Origin: Ananas comosus
Lineage: Eukaryota; Streptophyta; Magnoliopsida; Poales; Bromeliaceae
Assembly: GCF_001540865.1 (NCBI RefSeq)
Contig: NC_033632.1
Span: 2,488,727 to 2,552,726, forward strand
DNA length: 64,000 bases
Direction: 5' to 3'
In this document: one piece after another, positions 49,632 through 61,007 of the stretch
Layout of the letters: every line of letters begins with the position of its first letter
Position numbering within the stretch: position 1 is the stretch's first letter
Translations under genes and position numbers: made by a program
The notes under the pieces: generated by a model
Database searches by the model: none
Told to the model about the DNA's origin: nothing
Seen by the model: only the letters and a program-made list of their open reading frames with translations

Positions 49632-49704
49632 CATTGAGAGGACCTTTCCCTAGTACAAGAGGACCGGGAAGGTCGACGCACCTCTGGTGTACCAATTATT
49701 GTGG
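49632..49704 (+). pseudogene. plastid 23S rRNA fragment (nuclear plastid DNA)
   Basis: The stretch 'attgagaggacctttcccta', then 'agaggaccgggaagg', then 'gacgcacctctggtgtacca' is the near-3' part of chloroplast 23S rRNA, including the sarcin-ricin loop (49652-49663). Changes from the plastid form include a G-to-A in the loop (AGTACAAGAGGA), a two-base TC insertion before GACGCACC, and substitutions near the end. Similarity stops abruptly on both sides. A non-functional insertion of organelle DNA. Confidence 0.8.
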
Positions 49705-50549
49705 CCAAATATTGATTCTGAAATGAAATTGATAAACAGCGAGAGGTGGGGATAGAACTATGGAGAGGGGAGCTTTTTCTCAACTGGAGCCGTCATAGAA
49801 AACTTAAGATTAGTGTTAGACGGAGACTCCTATTATATATATATATCTATATATAAAACAGAATGATGTTCAATCACGCACGTCTGCTCATCAAAAACAT
49901 GCCAAGACACGCTCCAACTGTTATATTGCATATATCCTTAGGGATCGCTTTAAATAAATCACGTAGACGACATCTGACATCTGAAACCATCCTACGCACT
50001 CGCTCTAAATGCGTCCTACCTCAAATGAGTCCCTCATTTGCCCCATATCAAGAAATTTCTCGTGCCCATGAGGTTTGACAAGTAGCATGTTAATTGTGGC
50101 AGGTCTCATACAACCCCAGCTGTGGCCTCAGCATCTCTTTGCACTTCATGTGGGATCTGCATAAACTATATACAAAAGAACACCTCTTCCAATGCTAAGC
50201 ATACACTATTCCATATACAAGTTGAAATCTAAGGTACTATGAACATGTAAATATTAATAAACTTGTAGCTTAACGAATCTTTCTCCCATATGTCATTAAA
50301 AATATATAGTTTGCTAGCAAATTTGGTGTTTGCTTTGTTACTTTACGAATTTCAAGATAATAAGACTTTGTATTAGCCTAATTAAGTACTCATTTAGTTT
50401 CTTTTGCAAATCCCTAAACTGTTAAATGATCTTAACTTACGAAATGAATGACAAATACATTGGAGTAAGAGGCGCGAGACCGTACACGTCGAGTCCTTAA
50501 ATAATAGGGTGATTTGGGCTTGGTGCATCCATGTTTCACTCTATAACTT
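49705..50549. other. unassigned spacer
   Basis: Mixed sequence at 49860-50170 of higher complexity, possibly a remnant of a transposon or organelle DNA, but I could not identify it. The remainder is AT-rich. Confidence 0.4.
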
Positions 50550-50858
50550 ATTCGCAATGATCCGATATATGCATGTTTTGTTGGAGAATAGAGAATAATG
50601 ATAAAGATAACATTTGAGCTTTTACTATATAGAGAATGTAAAAAGAAAAAGTAAAATTCTGAGCGTAAAAGTAATATTGTATATAAAAGATATAATTTCA
50701 AACTTTAGATCTTCTGCAAAAGAAGGTAACTAAATAATTTTATGTAACGTAGGATTTTTTTTTTTTTACATTCTCTATATAGTAAAAGCTCAAATGTTAT
50801 CTTTATCATTATTCTCTATTCTCCAACAAAACATGCATATATCGGATCATTGCGAATN
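50550..50858. repeat. 95-bp perfect inverted copies ending at an ambiguous base
   Basis: 50550-50644 recurs exactly in inverse at about 50763-50857, with N at 50858. The second copy is bracketed by near-identical 'ggattttttttt' and 'agattttttttt' homopolymers. The perfect identity and the N at the boundary suggest an assembly artefact in a poly(T) gap rather than a biological palindrome. Confidence 0.9.
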
Positions 50859-51367
50859 AAGATTTTTTTTTTTTTAATAAATAATGGACATCTCATAAAT
50901 CGTTTATAAGTACTTGTATAGTTTATAATGTTGCTGGTAAATGTTATTACCATAGTTATAACTTATAACAAGGCATCTTGTCCTCCTAATATGCAAAAAA
51001 ATAATAATAATAAATAGATGAAAACCTTTTTTTTTTTTTTCTTTTTTTCTTTTTTTTGTTGGAATCAGAGTATTCCATAAGAGCCAATCATGAAGCAGAT
51101 ATGGAGGCGATAGAGATTACGTTCCATGGTGTCTTATCACGTAAGTGACAGCAAAAGAGAATGTTTCTCCAAATTCTCTCCTTTTAACTTTCACCTCAAG
51201 CAACACAACAGGGATCTTGGTTTCTCTTGGGCCCCACCCCTTCTCTCTTGGGCCCCACCCCTCCTCACTAGCCAAAAATAAACATTCTATAAAAAAGCTC
51301 CTTATAAAAGCACTTTATTCAATTTATAGTGTTGTTAATTTAACTTATTCACTTAATTTTTCAAAAA

Positions 51368-51371
<4 letters not shown>

Positions 51372-51415
<44 letters not shown>
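51372..51415. repeat. TA microsatellite
   Basis: About 22 TA units without interruption. Confidence 0.95.
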
Positions 51416-51417
<2 letters not shown>

Positions 51418-51969
51418 CAAAATGGGTTGATTTGTTTTCGCCAAAATAATGACGCAAATATCAATAGCCTAGTAAATTAGTTTATTCTCAAGTTTTTACC
51501 CTACTTAATTATCGGTTCGCATTCAATTGAATACATCTTTCTTCGAAACTATTGCTTAGAATAAATCGAAATGTTTTAAAATATAATAAAAGTTGTTACA
51601 TTATTAGTACCATTAATAGTTTTCCATACCAGCGAAAATGTAAAAATCATAATTACACATGTTATTTTTGCGGCCCAAAATCTAATTTTAACTTACGAAT
51701 TACAAAAAAATCAGATTTTTCTTTTCTTCTTTTATTGATGAATATGTGATATAAGCTATTCAGTACGTAGCCATTCCAAGGATGCACTCAAACCTTTGGC
51801 TTTTCTCTGTCCCAAAGTGATGATATATTCAATTTAATTTTTATATATTACTTAAAATATTCATAAATATATATATATATATACTAACATTATGCTGTGG
51901 TCCTAGGATCATGCCAGGGTCTATGAGACCCATATAAACGTACATAGTCCCAATCCTGTTGATCATTCT

Positions 51970-52012
51970 TAAACCGTCCGATCATCGATCGGACGGATGA
52001 TCGGACGGTTTA
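51970..52012. repeat. perfect hairpin with 16-bp arms
   Basis: Arms 51970-51985 and 51997-52012 (taaaccgtccgatcat and its inverse) enclose 11 bases that carry a further CGATCGGACGG. 'tcggacgg' occurs again at 52266-52275. Confidence 0.9.
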
Positions 52013-53937
52013 GACAGTGCTGGACTTTGTGCAGGCCAGTTGGAGTGCATCATGCCCCACCGTATCCAAAATGGTGGTGGCATCTGGAATTTACCACAAA
52101 ATGGCCCCCTCAATCGCCGGCCGTCGGATCGGCTTTGATATTTTGTGAAATTCATCAGGACCGTTCGATCGGCTTTGCCCCGCAATCTCCAGCAAATTTT
52201 AGTGCTCCGACTCTATGATTGGCTTTTAAATTAGTGGGTCTGATTAGATCTGCGGGTACACCGCAATCGGACGGTTGGGAATGCTCGATGCGGTGTTTTA
52301 TTAGTGTGAATATTCAGCAAAATTAAGGAGTTTTAATTAGCTGGTCGGATTCAGGTCAGATTCATAACGGATTCATTTTTAGAATCTAAAAACCGAATAA
52401 GCTAGTCATAACTTGGATCAAAATTCGATTCAATTAATTGCCTCTGAAAATATGTTTTAGAGAGTGCTATTTGAATAAGAATTTTTTGAAAAGATCTAAT
52501 AAAATTTTTAGAGTGTTTGTAATGATTTTTTTTTTTTTACTATAGCACAAAACAAAGGAGTAAATTCCTAATTTTGTGCCCACAATAAAATATATGGGTA
52601 ATTTTTACTGCAACTTGAGTCCTATATTTTTTACATATATTCTTTAATTTTTTTTTGTAACACAATATTCTTAAATTGAAATAAAGTGTCTCACTTTGTA
52701 AATGAATAATTTTGTCCTGGGGAGAATAAAGAGTTTGCTATGATAATAACGATTTACTGGACTTTTACAAAAATACCCTCCAAAATCAAATCTAAATTTG
52801 CAAAAATTAAAAAAAAAATAAAAGAGAAATGCGGGGCGAATGAAAGTGGGAGAAGCAAAGGCACCGTACAAAGGTAAAAATGTAAAATATGAGAAGTGTT
52901 GACCCAATCTCTTAAAATGACCAAATTAAAATAAAATAACCAATGATTTAGAGAGTTAAATATTTTTAGATTCTATAAATGCTTTTAGAATATTTTCTAT
53001 AAACTCTACAAATTCTAACTCATTTCACAAAAGTGCTTGGATGAGTTAAAAAATTACACCGAAGCATCATTCTCTCTGGAATTTTCTCAATAATTTGTAT
53101 GATTTTTGTTCATAGGTTCCAATTTTGAGTTAAAATGATAGCGCACGGTGGTGATATTGTACTAAAAATCGAAATCCGATAAAGTAAAGATGTTTACAAG
53201 TTAATTGGATTGTAAATGTCATTAATCAATAGTTTGAATATAGTCTTTATGATGTTCCGTGAGTTCCCATCAACGGTTAGACCGGTTAGTAGATTCACAG
53301 TAATTTCCTCAAATACTTTGCGCTGTAATTAAGCGTTATTTCGAATGACGGAGATATCAGTTGTATCTTAGCTGTACGATTGACGATTAGTTAGACTTTC
53401 TTTACATACCGTGATAATTTATTTCAGATTTTTTCGGTGCAAATGATCGGAGCGAAATGTGCAAAATCAGGCTTCGTACTCAGCATCTCTCTTCTTTCTA
53501 CTATGTCAGGAAACTCCGCGGTCATTTCTGCTGAGAAATTAATAAGTATCAAAACCGCGTAAAATAAACAGTGTCGTGAACCTTGACATTTACTGAGAAA
53601 ATAAATGTATTACTTATTTGATTTGTCAAGATACACATTTACTGATTCGCATTTCTCAAAACTGTAATTTGCATTGGACAACATTATAACCTTAAGCTTA
53701 TGATCTAAATTAAATATTCAAATTTACTAATAAAAAAAAATAAATTAAATTAAGTTACATGGTTACTGGTCTATTACAAAATTTTGACGCGCAACTTATT
53801 TAAAGTAAAAACGTAATAACATAGAATAAATTATAAATTTAAAAGTTTTTAAATTTAAATTGCCGGGCCAGGAATGTAGGATACGTCATAGTTGAGAAAA
53901 TAATAATTTTCATAAATTTGTACCAAATCAAAACTAT

Positions 53938-53978
53938 GTCACGTGACAGGCACAGTAGAGTACGGGGCGGCACGTGCC
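53938..53978. promoter_or_regulatory. two palindromic G-boxes upstream of the ERF gene
   Basis: GTCACGTGAC at 53938-53947 and GGCACGTGCC at 53969-53978. Both are full palindromes around CACGTG, the core bound by plant bHLH and bZIP factors, about 190-230 bp upstream of the TATA box. Confidence 0.6.
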
Positions 53979-54166
53979 TGCGATGCGGCTGTTCGTAGGA
54001 AGCGGAGAGGATTTTTATGTTTTTCCATTTCAAAAGGGAAAAAAAAGAAACCAAAAACAGAGATAACAATAGGAGGGGGTAAAATCGTCCGAGAGGAAAC
54101 GGTCGCATAAAAGGAAGGGAAAAATTAAGCGCACCAATTTTCCAAAATTGGTTGTTTTGGGATCCT

Positions 54167-54173
54167 ATAAATG
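54167..54173 (+). promoter_or_regulatory. TATA box of the ERF gene
   Basis: TATAAAT in a GC-flanked context (ggatccTATAAATgggg), followed about 45 bases later by a CT-rich tract (54212-54238) typical of plant leaders. Predicts a transcript start near 54200 and a leader of about 385 nt. Confidence 0.7.
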
Positions 54174-54212
54174 GGGACGCCTCGTTGTCGACATCGTACG
54201 TATACACAAACA

Positions 54213-54244
<32 letters not shown>

Positions 54245-54512
54245 CGTAGCATCAATCAACATTGTGTTCTTCCTTTATCTCTTTCGTTCTCCTCTTCTTG
54301 TTCACTATTAAGTTCGTACTAATTGGGAGTTACGAGTATCAGTACCGTATCAAAATCCCCAAACTCACCGGGCAATATTATTGGTATTTCTTCTTCTTCT
54401 TCTTCTTCTTTTTTTGCCACTATTTATTCATTGTTATCGATTGTTGGTTTGGATTTAATTGTAGTAGTTATAAACTGTAGATTTGTTATATTTGTTTCTG
54501 TAGAGAGGAGGA

Positions 54513-54514
<2 letters not shown>

Positions 54515-54556
<42 letters not shown>
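54515..54556 (+). repeat. (AGC)14 trinucleotide repeat in the ERF leader
   Basis: Fourteen uninterrupted AGC units, ending three bases before a short upstream ORF and 29 bases before the main ATG. Confidence 0.95.
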
Positions 54557-54558
<2 letters not shown>

Positions 54559-54559
<1 letters not shown>

Positions 54560-54576
54560 TGCGAGTAGAGGCGTGA
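54559..54576 (+). CDS. upstream ORF of five codons in the ERF leader
   Basis: ATG CGA GTA GAG GCG TGA (MRVEA), ending nine bases before the main ATG at 54586. Could lower translation of the main frame; function is inferred from position only. Confidence 0.4.
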
Positions 54577-54585
54577 GGGAAAAAA

Positions 54586-55032
54586 ATGATGGAGAGCAGC
54601 AGGACGTTTCTGGTTCCGATTCTGCGGACGGAGCACGTCGAAGTCACGACGAAGCCCGCCGTCGCTCACCGGCGGGGCCGGAGACCGGGCGCGAGGAAGA
54701 AAACGGCGGCGGCGGCGCAAACGGGGGCGGGGGCGGGGGATCGGAAGTTCCGGGGGGTGCGGCGGAGGCCGTGGGGGAAGTACGCGGCGGAGATCCGGGA
54801 CCCGGCGCGCGGGGTGCGCGTGTGGCTCGGCACCTTCGACACCGCGGAGGAGGCCGCGATGGTGTACGACTCCGCCGCGCTCCAGCTCCGCGGCCCCCGC
54901 GCGGCCACCAACTTCTCCTCCCCCGCCGCGGCGGCGGCGGCGCCGCCGCCGGAGAAGGCGCCGGCGCCGGAGAAGAAGGCCCAGGCGCCGCCCCAGGGCG
55001 GCGACCGCGGCCTCGCCCCTGCTGCTAAGTAA
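54586..55032 (+). CDS. ERF/AP2 transcription factor, CRF/group VI-like (N-terminal frame)
   Basis: 148 residues to the TAA at 55030-55032. [22 protein letters not shown] carries a TEH-type motif (about 10-20) seen in cytokinin response factors. A basic linker (29-40) is followed by a complete AP2 domain at about 54-110 ([32 protein letters not shown], ending AATNF) with Ala and Asp at the positions that mark ERF-type GCC-box binding. The acidic 'ATDSSSDE' block normally between TEH and AP2 in full CRFs is absent. Ala/Pro/Lys-rich tail. Relatives are intronless and continue into an acidic C-terminus; a matching C-terminus is found downstream at 55254-55550, beyond the stop and an N. So this frame is probably not the full protein. 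Nuclear; CRFs act in cytokinin and stress responses. Confidence 0.85.
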   Translation: MMESSRTFLVPILRTEHVEVTTKPAVAHRRGRRPGARKKTAAAAQTGAGAGDRKFRGVRRRPWGKYAAEIRDPARGVRVWLGTFDTAEEAAMVYDSAALQLRGPRAATNFSSPAAAAAAPPPEKAPAPEKKAQAPPQGGDRGLAPAAK

Positions 55033-55253
55033 GTGGTGGTGGTGGTGGTGCTTTGCGAGGGTTTTGGGAGGAGATCCTGTGTGGATCTCTCTCCCCCCCT
55101 CTTTACCCTTATCTCTTTCTAGGGTTTTTAACTTTAGATGTTGCAATTTTTCTGATTTTTTTTTTCTTCTTTTTCTTTTTTCTTGGGTGGTGGGGAGAAG
55201 GTTTAGTTTGTAATAATTAGGCGGATTTGTTTTCTTTTTTTTTTTTTTTAANA

Positions 55254-55550
55254 AATCCTCCCCCCCAACCTTCTCCGCCGCCGCCGCCGCAAAAACAGGC
55301 CGACGATAATTTGCTGTTTACCGACTTCGCCGACTTCCCGCCGGTGGAGGAAGTCGACTTCCTCGACGTCGGCTTTTTCCCGCAGAGGAGCGCCTTCGGG
55401 GAGCTCGAGCAGATCGGATTCCTCGCCGAGGAATTCGACCGCTCGTTGTTCGACACTCGCCGCGATTTGGTCTCGTCGACCTGCGACGCCGACGACTATT
55501 TTCAGGGCATCGACGATTTATTCCCGATTTCGCCGCTTTTCACTGTTTGA
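55254..55550 (+). CDS. acidic C-terminal part of the ERF gene (detached fragment)
   Basis: Open frame ending at the TGA at 55548-55550. About 98 residues: Pro-rich start, then an acidic, Phe- and Asp-rich domain (NLLFTDFADFPPVEEVDFLD, later CDADDYFQGIDDLFPISPLF) that looks like the activation domain of CRF-type ERFs. There is no credible start of its own; the frame begins in a poly(T)-N junction. A GTAAGT donor at 55029 and a CAG acceptor at 55296-55298 would join the pieces out of frame, so a simple intron does not explain it. Most likely the missing middle lies in a collapsed or mis-closed assembly gap at 55252. Confidence 0.65.
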   Translation, partial: NPPPQPSPPPPPQKQADDNLLFTDFADFPPVEEVDFLDVGFFPQRSAFGELEQIGFLAEEFDRSLFDTRRDLVSSTCDADDYFQGIDDLFPISPLFTV

Positions 55551-56571
55551 GGAAAAGAGATTAATTATTGCGTGGAACCTGTTTTATATAGACCTCAGTA
55601 GTAATCTCTAATAAGTCTCAAATATAGAAAAAAATTATATTAGTTTGAAAAATCTTTGTACTTAGATATGAAAATTTATTATTTATATATAAGTCGTTTA
55701 TTAGATTTTTGTTGTCTAGCTTTTAAGTCGCGTAGGTTAATTTGAGATTTCATAGATACTGTGGTCTATAAATCCGGTCCACGGAATAATTTCTGTATTT
55801 AGTTCTAAATAGGTTGAGATGTTGTTGCGGGAAAATATCATGTGGCGTTTCGTCCTTGGTAACGCCGATTAATCGGCTCGGCGATTTTGTAATCTAAGGA
55901 GGTGAAATGCGAGTGTTTTTTTTTTTTTTTAGCCCCATTTTAATTCTGTTTGTTAGTTTTCTTTTTCTAAAAAAAAATTTGCTTTTGCGTTTAAATACAT
56001 GTATCGATCCTTCTAATTTTCTAGGGTTTCTTTTGATCAAAATAATTTTCGTACTTTGAAAATAAAAAAACTAATGCTACAAATAATAAAACAATATCCA
56101 CTACTAAAAAAATCTTGGGCAACACTGCTCCTTGGAAAAAGATGTTTTAAACTACTTTCACACGTGTAAGTCGTTCTCAGGGAGCATGAACTGCGCAGTG
56201 GCCAGATTCCGACACGTGTCAAAAGCTCACATGATTTGTTGGTGACTTGTAGGTGGCCCTCTTTGGTGCTTTTGGTTGCCACGAGCGGTGACTTGCTTCT
56301 TAATTTGTGGAAAAAATAATTATCCCACCCAGTTTATAATTCAGAGTTACTCTTATAAGTACAATTATTTTTAGGTTTAGTTTCGTGTCGAGGTCTAATA
56401 TATAGGGATGTATTTCTGCGTTCTTCGGCGGGACCATAAAGAATATATCATAATCAACTAATCGCGATATGCGAAATGCAATATTATATACGAAAATAAA
56501 TATAGTATTTTTATATGGTACTTTCTTATCGTACGTGACACAATCTTCCCGCAATCTCAAACAAAGCTTTA
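55551..56571. other. 3' flank of the ERF gene
   Basis: AT-rich probable 3' UTR to about 56000, then spacer with CACGTG-like 'cacacgtgtaag' at about 56159 and 'cgacacgtgtc' at about 56210. The stretch about 56330-56571 has Tourist-like terminal phrases ('caatctcaaacaaagctt'). Confidence 0.45.
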
Positions 56572-57068
56572 GAGTTTGTCTGATGGTTGCTATACTATCG
56601 GTAATACAGAGACCACCATACTATTAACTTATTTTTAATGATACAATCTTTAAATTAACGATTAGTTCTATTAGGTTTGATTTACACTATCTAAAAATAT
56701 TTAGAAACTAAATTTTATAATTTTTTGACATCATTTACCTATCAAACAAATAATCTAAAAATAAAAAGATCAAAATAAAATTTTATAAAAAATAATGATA
56801 AAAATTTGAATTTAAGATCAAAGGTGAAAAGAATTTTTAATAACAATTTCATCATATTTGAATTGTTTTACACCGTTAAATTCACAAATACATCACATCG
56901 ATCAATAAAATTATCAATTTTGAGGCATTTTGATCACTAGCTAAATAATCTTGAAAAATTATAAAATTTAGTTTTCAAATATTTTCAATAGTGTAGATCA
57001 AGTTTAACGGAGTCTATCGTCGATTTGGAAGCCGTATCACAAAAAACAACTCGTATAGCAGCCTACTT
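56572..57068. mobile_element. long-TIR MITE, 'ctatcggta' family, copy 3
   Basis: The left arm 'ggttgctatactatcggtaa' and the right arm '…ctcgtatagcagcctacttc' are inverse. Inside, 'aaattaacgattagttc' and 'gtctatcgtcgatttgg' correspond to the 'gatcgacaccgtt' region of the copies at 24873 and 27204. Confidence 0.7.
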
Positions 57069-57084
57069 CTTATTTTTATATCTA

Positions 57085-57584
57085 TAAATTATTTTTAATA
57101 TAATAGTGATCAAATCGATGACCGAGTTTATTAAATATAATTTAGAGTATTTAAATATTTTAAAATTAAATTTTATTATTTTTTGACATTATATACTTTA
57201 TGGTCGAGGGTCTCAAAATTGGTATTATTAACAGTCGGTATACAGCATTTCCAACTTAATGGTCTAGCAGAATTGTAATTAATTAAATTTTAAATCAAAA
57301 ATTCTATTCACTATATAGATCGAGATCAATAATTTTGATATTGAATTTAAAAATTCTATCTCTTATTCATAAGAGACTGTTCAATTTTGACGATTCATTT
57401 AATATTTACTTGATGGACTTTATTGTATATTTGAAAAATTCTAAATTCTGATTTCTAGATATGTCGGATGTTTAAGATTATACTTAACGTTATAAATCAT
57501 CAATTCAAAAACTCTATCATCGATAGAAACTTATGAGTACGAAAATTTTTATACATATAATTAAGAGTATAGTAGCTCTACTCT
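57085..57584. mobile_element. long-TIR MITE, same family, copy 4 (left end degraded)
   Basis: The right end 'agagtatagtagctctactc' with 'aaactctatcatcgatag' before it matches the family. The left part 'aaatcgatgaccgagttta' is recognisable, but the terminus merges with copy 3. Confidence 0.6.
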
Positions 57585-60500
57585 TACAATCCAATTATTT
57601 GGTTGTGTTTTCTTTTGCCTCTAATATATACAACGCAGTTAAATACTGCAAAAAAAAACTCGATACTTAACACGACAATGCGATTTAAATAGGAAAACTT
57701 TAAATTAGAATAAACTTTTACGATTCAGATACAGAGTGAACTACGCGACTTACTAAACTATTTCAATAAAATCTCATTGAGGAGCTTCTCAATAAAATTG
57801 CATACGCTCCGTGCCAACACAGTGCTTTGTTGGATTGAATTTGATACTCTAGGGTTTAGAAAAGTGCCCATTAGGCACCAAGAAATTTACTTAATTAAAG
57901 GGATTGATTTGGATTCTTATTTTTTTTTCCCCTTTTATTTTTTGGGAAATTGTGTCAAACAAAAGAGGGAATTTTGGGACGTGCACTGCAAAATGTCCCT
58001 TTTTAGAGGACTTTATTGAGTAGTTTACTAATGCGCCCATAAAATCTTATCTTCTGATTGCGAAATTAATAACTCCACAAATCTCTCCAAAAGTGGTTAA
58101 GCTCAATGAATCATCTTTAACATAATTAGTAGGAGTTTCTCTTTTATTTAATACGAAAAGCAAATCATTTAGTGGACACGTGTTAACAATTACGCTAATG
58201 GATTCAACCTGTTCTTCTTGTTGATTTTGATATATTAACTTAATTTAATTTATATATGCATGGGGTTAGTTAGTTAATTAGGGTATGATCAAATTATGGC
58301 CCAGCAGTTTTTGTCGCAATGTATCTCTTTTGTCCTTTTGATCGATCTCAAGTACTATTAAAGGATAATAAGAGAAAAAAATCAATTTTTGTTCAAATTT
58401 TGGTAGTTGTATATAGCTGTTAAAAATAAAACTTTAATTTAGGAGCTTAAGCTATATGAATTGATTGGTAGAATAAAAAAGTCGAAATATGCCAAATTAT
58501 TGGTTTTCATATTGTGTAGAAGTTTCAGATAAGAAGATTCTGAGTTAGGAGCGCCGAGACAAATTTCTATTTATCTTATAAACAAAAAGAAAAACAAAAA
58601 AAAAAAGAAAAGCTTGAGGTAACAATGTAAAAAGTACCTTTGGACATGAATTAACAACACCTACGATAAATAGTAGAAAACATCCCTTGTGTACTGGGAG
58701 AGCATATTAGGCTCCTGTCTCACTCAAGAACACATGAATAAATGAGTCCAAACATGGGAAGGTCACAAAAATGGAATAAAAGTTTCATGTTTTGCTCAAA
58801 TTATTCTACTGACCTAGTTAATTATAATAGGTCCTTTTCTTTTTTTATTTTTTGCTTTTTTTAGATAAAGGCTTATAACAGTTTTTTATTTTGTGAGATA
58901 TTTACGTATGCACGCTAACATATAATCTGCAAAAACTCATGATAGGCTAAATGAGTTTCTATATTTTAGAAATAAGTATTATTATAAAGGTTTTAGTTCA
59001 CAATTGAAATTGAGTAGATTGATACCAGTATTTATGTGATGTCCAAAAAAATTATGTAAATACAGATGCACAAATCTGGTGATGTGTGGACAAAAAAGAT
59101 GAGGAATAGAGTGTTCAACAGGGCCAAAGGAGCATCTTTCCACCACCTAAATGCAAGTTAATAAAGGTGGTCTCTTTAATTTTACTTTTTTGGACTCTTG
59201 TAGCTCATTGCTTGCCCTAAGAAAGAATATGTATGGACTAATCTGAGTTGTAATCTTTAGCTTCCCACTCTAACAGTACTTGATGACTCATCATTTCTCT
59301 ATAATATTTGTACTTGAACACACTTCCTACTGGTCAAGAGCCCACCTAGTCACAGAATCTAGACTACCCCTTAGGCTGAGTTGTAATCTTTGAAACACTC
59401 TTTCTATTGGTTAAGAGACAAACACCTACATTTAGAATCTTCAAACCTCATGCCTTAGAGAGGAGAAAAAGCTTTTTAGGGTTTTTTTTTTTTTTTTTTC
59501 TTAATGGCTTATTAGGAAACTAAATTGATTCCTATCCCTGTCTCTATCAAGGTAAAAGGGTTTTTTACATTTTAAAAAAAAAAAAAACCCTACAAAATTA
59601 GCCATTAAATATATGATATTCTGTGTAAGTTCAAATTGTCTTGTCTCTATGGTATTCAAGCTCTTCAAGATTTATTAATTTTACATAATCCCTGCAGAAA
59701 GAACTGTTTTCAAATAAATATTTTTCGGATAACAAAAATTAACATGTATGTCGTTTAAAATTTAGCTCCATAAACATGCTCTTGTATTAAATAGGAAAAT
59801 CCAGTTCATAAAAGGGCAGTGGTTTTGACCCACTCTTTCATGAATGGACATTTACACAAAAACCATCCTTTTCGAAAAGCATACACAAAAAATTGGTTTT
59901 GCAGGGCTATGTTTGAGAAACTGAGAATTTTTTTATGGGGATATCTATGTAATTGTATAGGAAAAGGAAAAGATGAGTGATAGGATTCCTTAACATTTTT
60001 TTTTGTTAACGTTTTCTTGGATTTATCACCTATTTTTATCTGCAATCAAAGTGATCATATATGTATAGGACCACTACATGTAGATTGTAGAGTCAAAAGT
60101 GTAGGCCCAACATTCCAAAAAGGGTGATGTCCTAATTGCCGGAGAGAAAGAGACTTATCATGAGCAATTAAGCATCTCATATGATAATATCATGGTAAGG
60201 TGAAGGTTTCAAATCTTGGCTGAAAAGTTTGGGCACATTCTTTTGCAAGTTGCTCTCTCGCACGCGCGCGCGCGATAGGATGTGGTAGGTATTTCAGAAT
60301 GTATCTCAAAGTACAATAGATTAGTCAACTTATGCAACATCAGTCGCAGTCTAGCGATTTAGGATCTCGGATTTAGGACTTGTTTGGCCTAACTTACGCA
60401 ACCAATGTAGCATCAAACATTATTATGCTAACAAAGTAGCCTTTAGAGAAAAGGCATCGTTTCAACTCCCAATGGGAAAGCTCATTTTATGCTTTTGCAC

Positions 60501-61007
60501 AAAGCAAACTTCTCTACATTGCTTGCCTTTTCTAACCAAAAGAATCGATTAGACCTGCTCCACACGTACTCAGTGTGCACGCCTAAGTCATCTTTTATAG
60601 ATTGTTTGACCAAAAGAGAACTTTGGATCTGTAACAAGCGCAAAAGCTCAATCTTAAAATTTTTACTTTTGTTGTTGAACAATAATTAAGAATATTTCAG
60701 TAAAAAGAAAAGTTATTACTACTTATTTTAATAGCACAACTCAACAAGATTTCATCGAGTAGACTATACCTTATATATAGTAACTAAATTCGCATTCGAT
60801 TAAACATGTTCTACAGGCCGGGCCAAGAAAAAGACTTAGTTTGGACCCAGACACAGGACTGTTGTGTTAGACAAAAATTAACTACCCCAACCATATGATG
60901 ATGCATGCTACAAATTCGCTATGTCTAGTGAAACAACATAATAATCGAATGTTTAAATAATTGAAAAGGAAAAATACAACAGCATGCCTAAACATGGAAG
61001 CACCACA
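57585..61007. other. gene-free region and 3' flank of the protease gene
   Basis: AT-rich with poly(T)/poly(A) runs (59480-59500, 59570-59587, the two being an imperfect inverted pair) and a short (CG)n tract at about 60262-60274. No exon-like frame. The last few hundred bases should contain the minus-strand 3' UTR of the CPBP gene. Confidence 0.5.

Larger units (their letters stand above)
50859..53937. other. gene-free region
   Basis: Contains a long TA microsatellite (51372-51415), a GC-richer patch at 51895-52310 with a perfect 16-bp-arm hairpin, and AT-rich DNA to the ERF promoter. No exon-like frames. Confidence 0.5.

Noticed and set aside
54424..55146. 240-codon frame opposite the ERF gene and a poly-Ser frame across the AGC repeat
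   Set aside because: Composition is repeat-driven (His, Arg, Leu and Ser runs). The plus-strand AP2 frame explains the region.
55029..55298. Intron from GTAAGT at 55029 to CAG at 55298 joining the two ERF pieces
   Set aside because: It joins in the wrong phase: the acidic domain would be read out of frame. It would also contain the N, and relatives lack an intron here.
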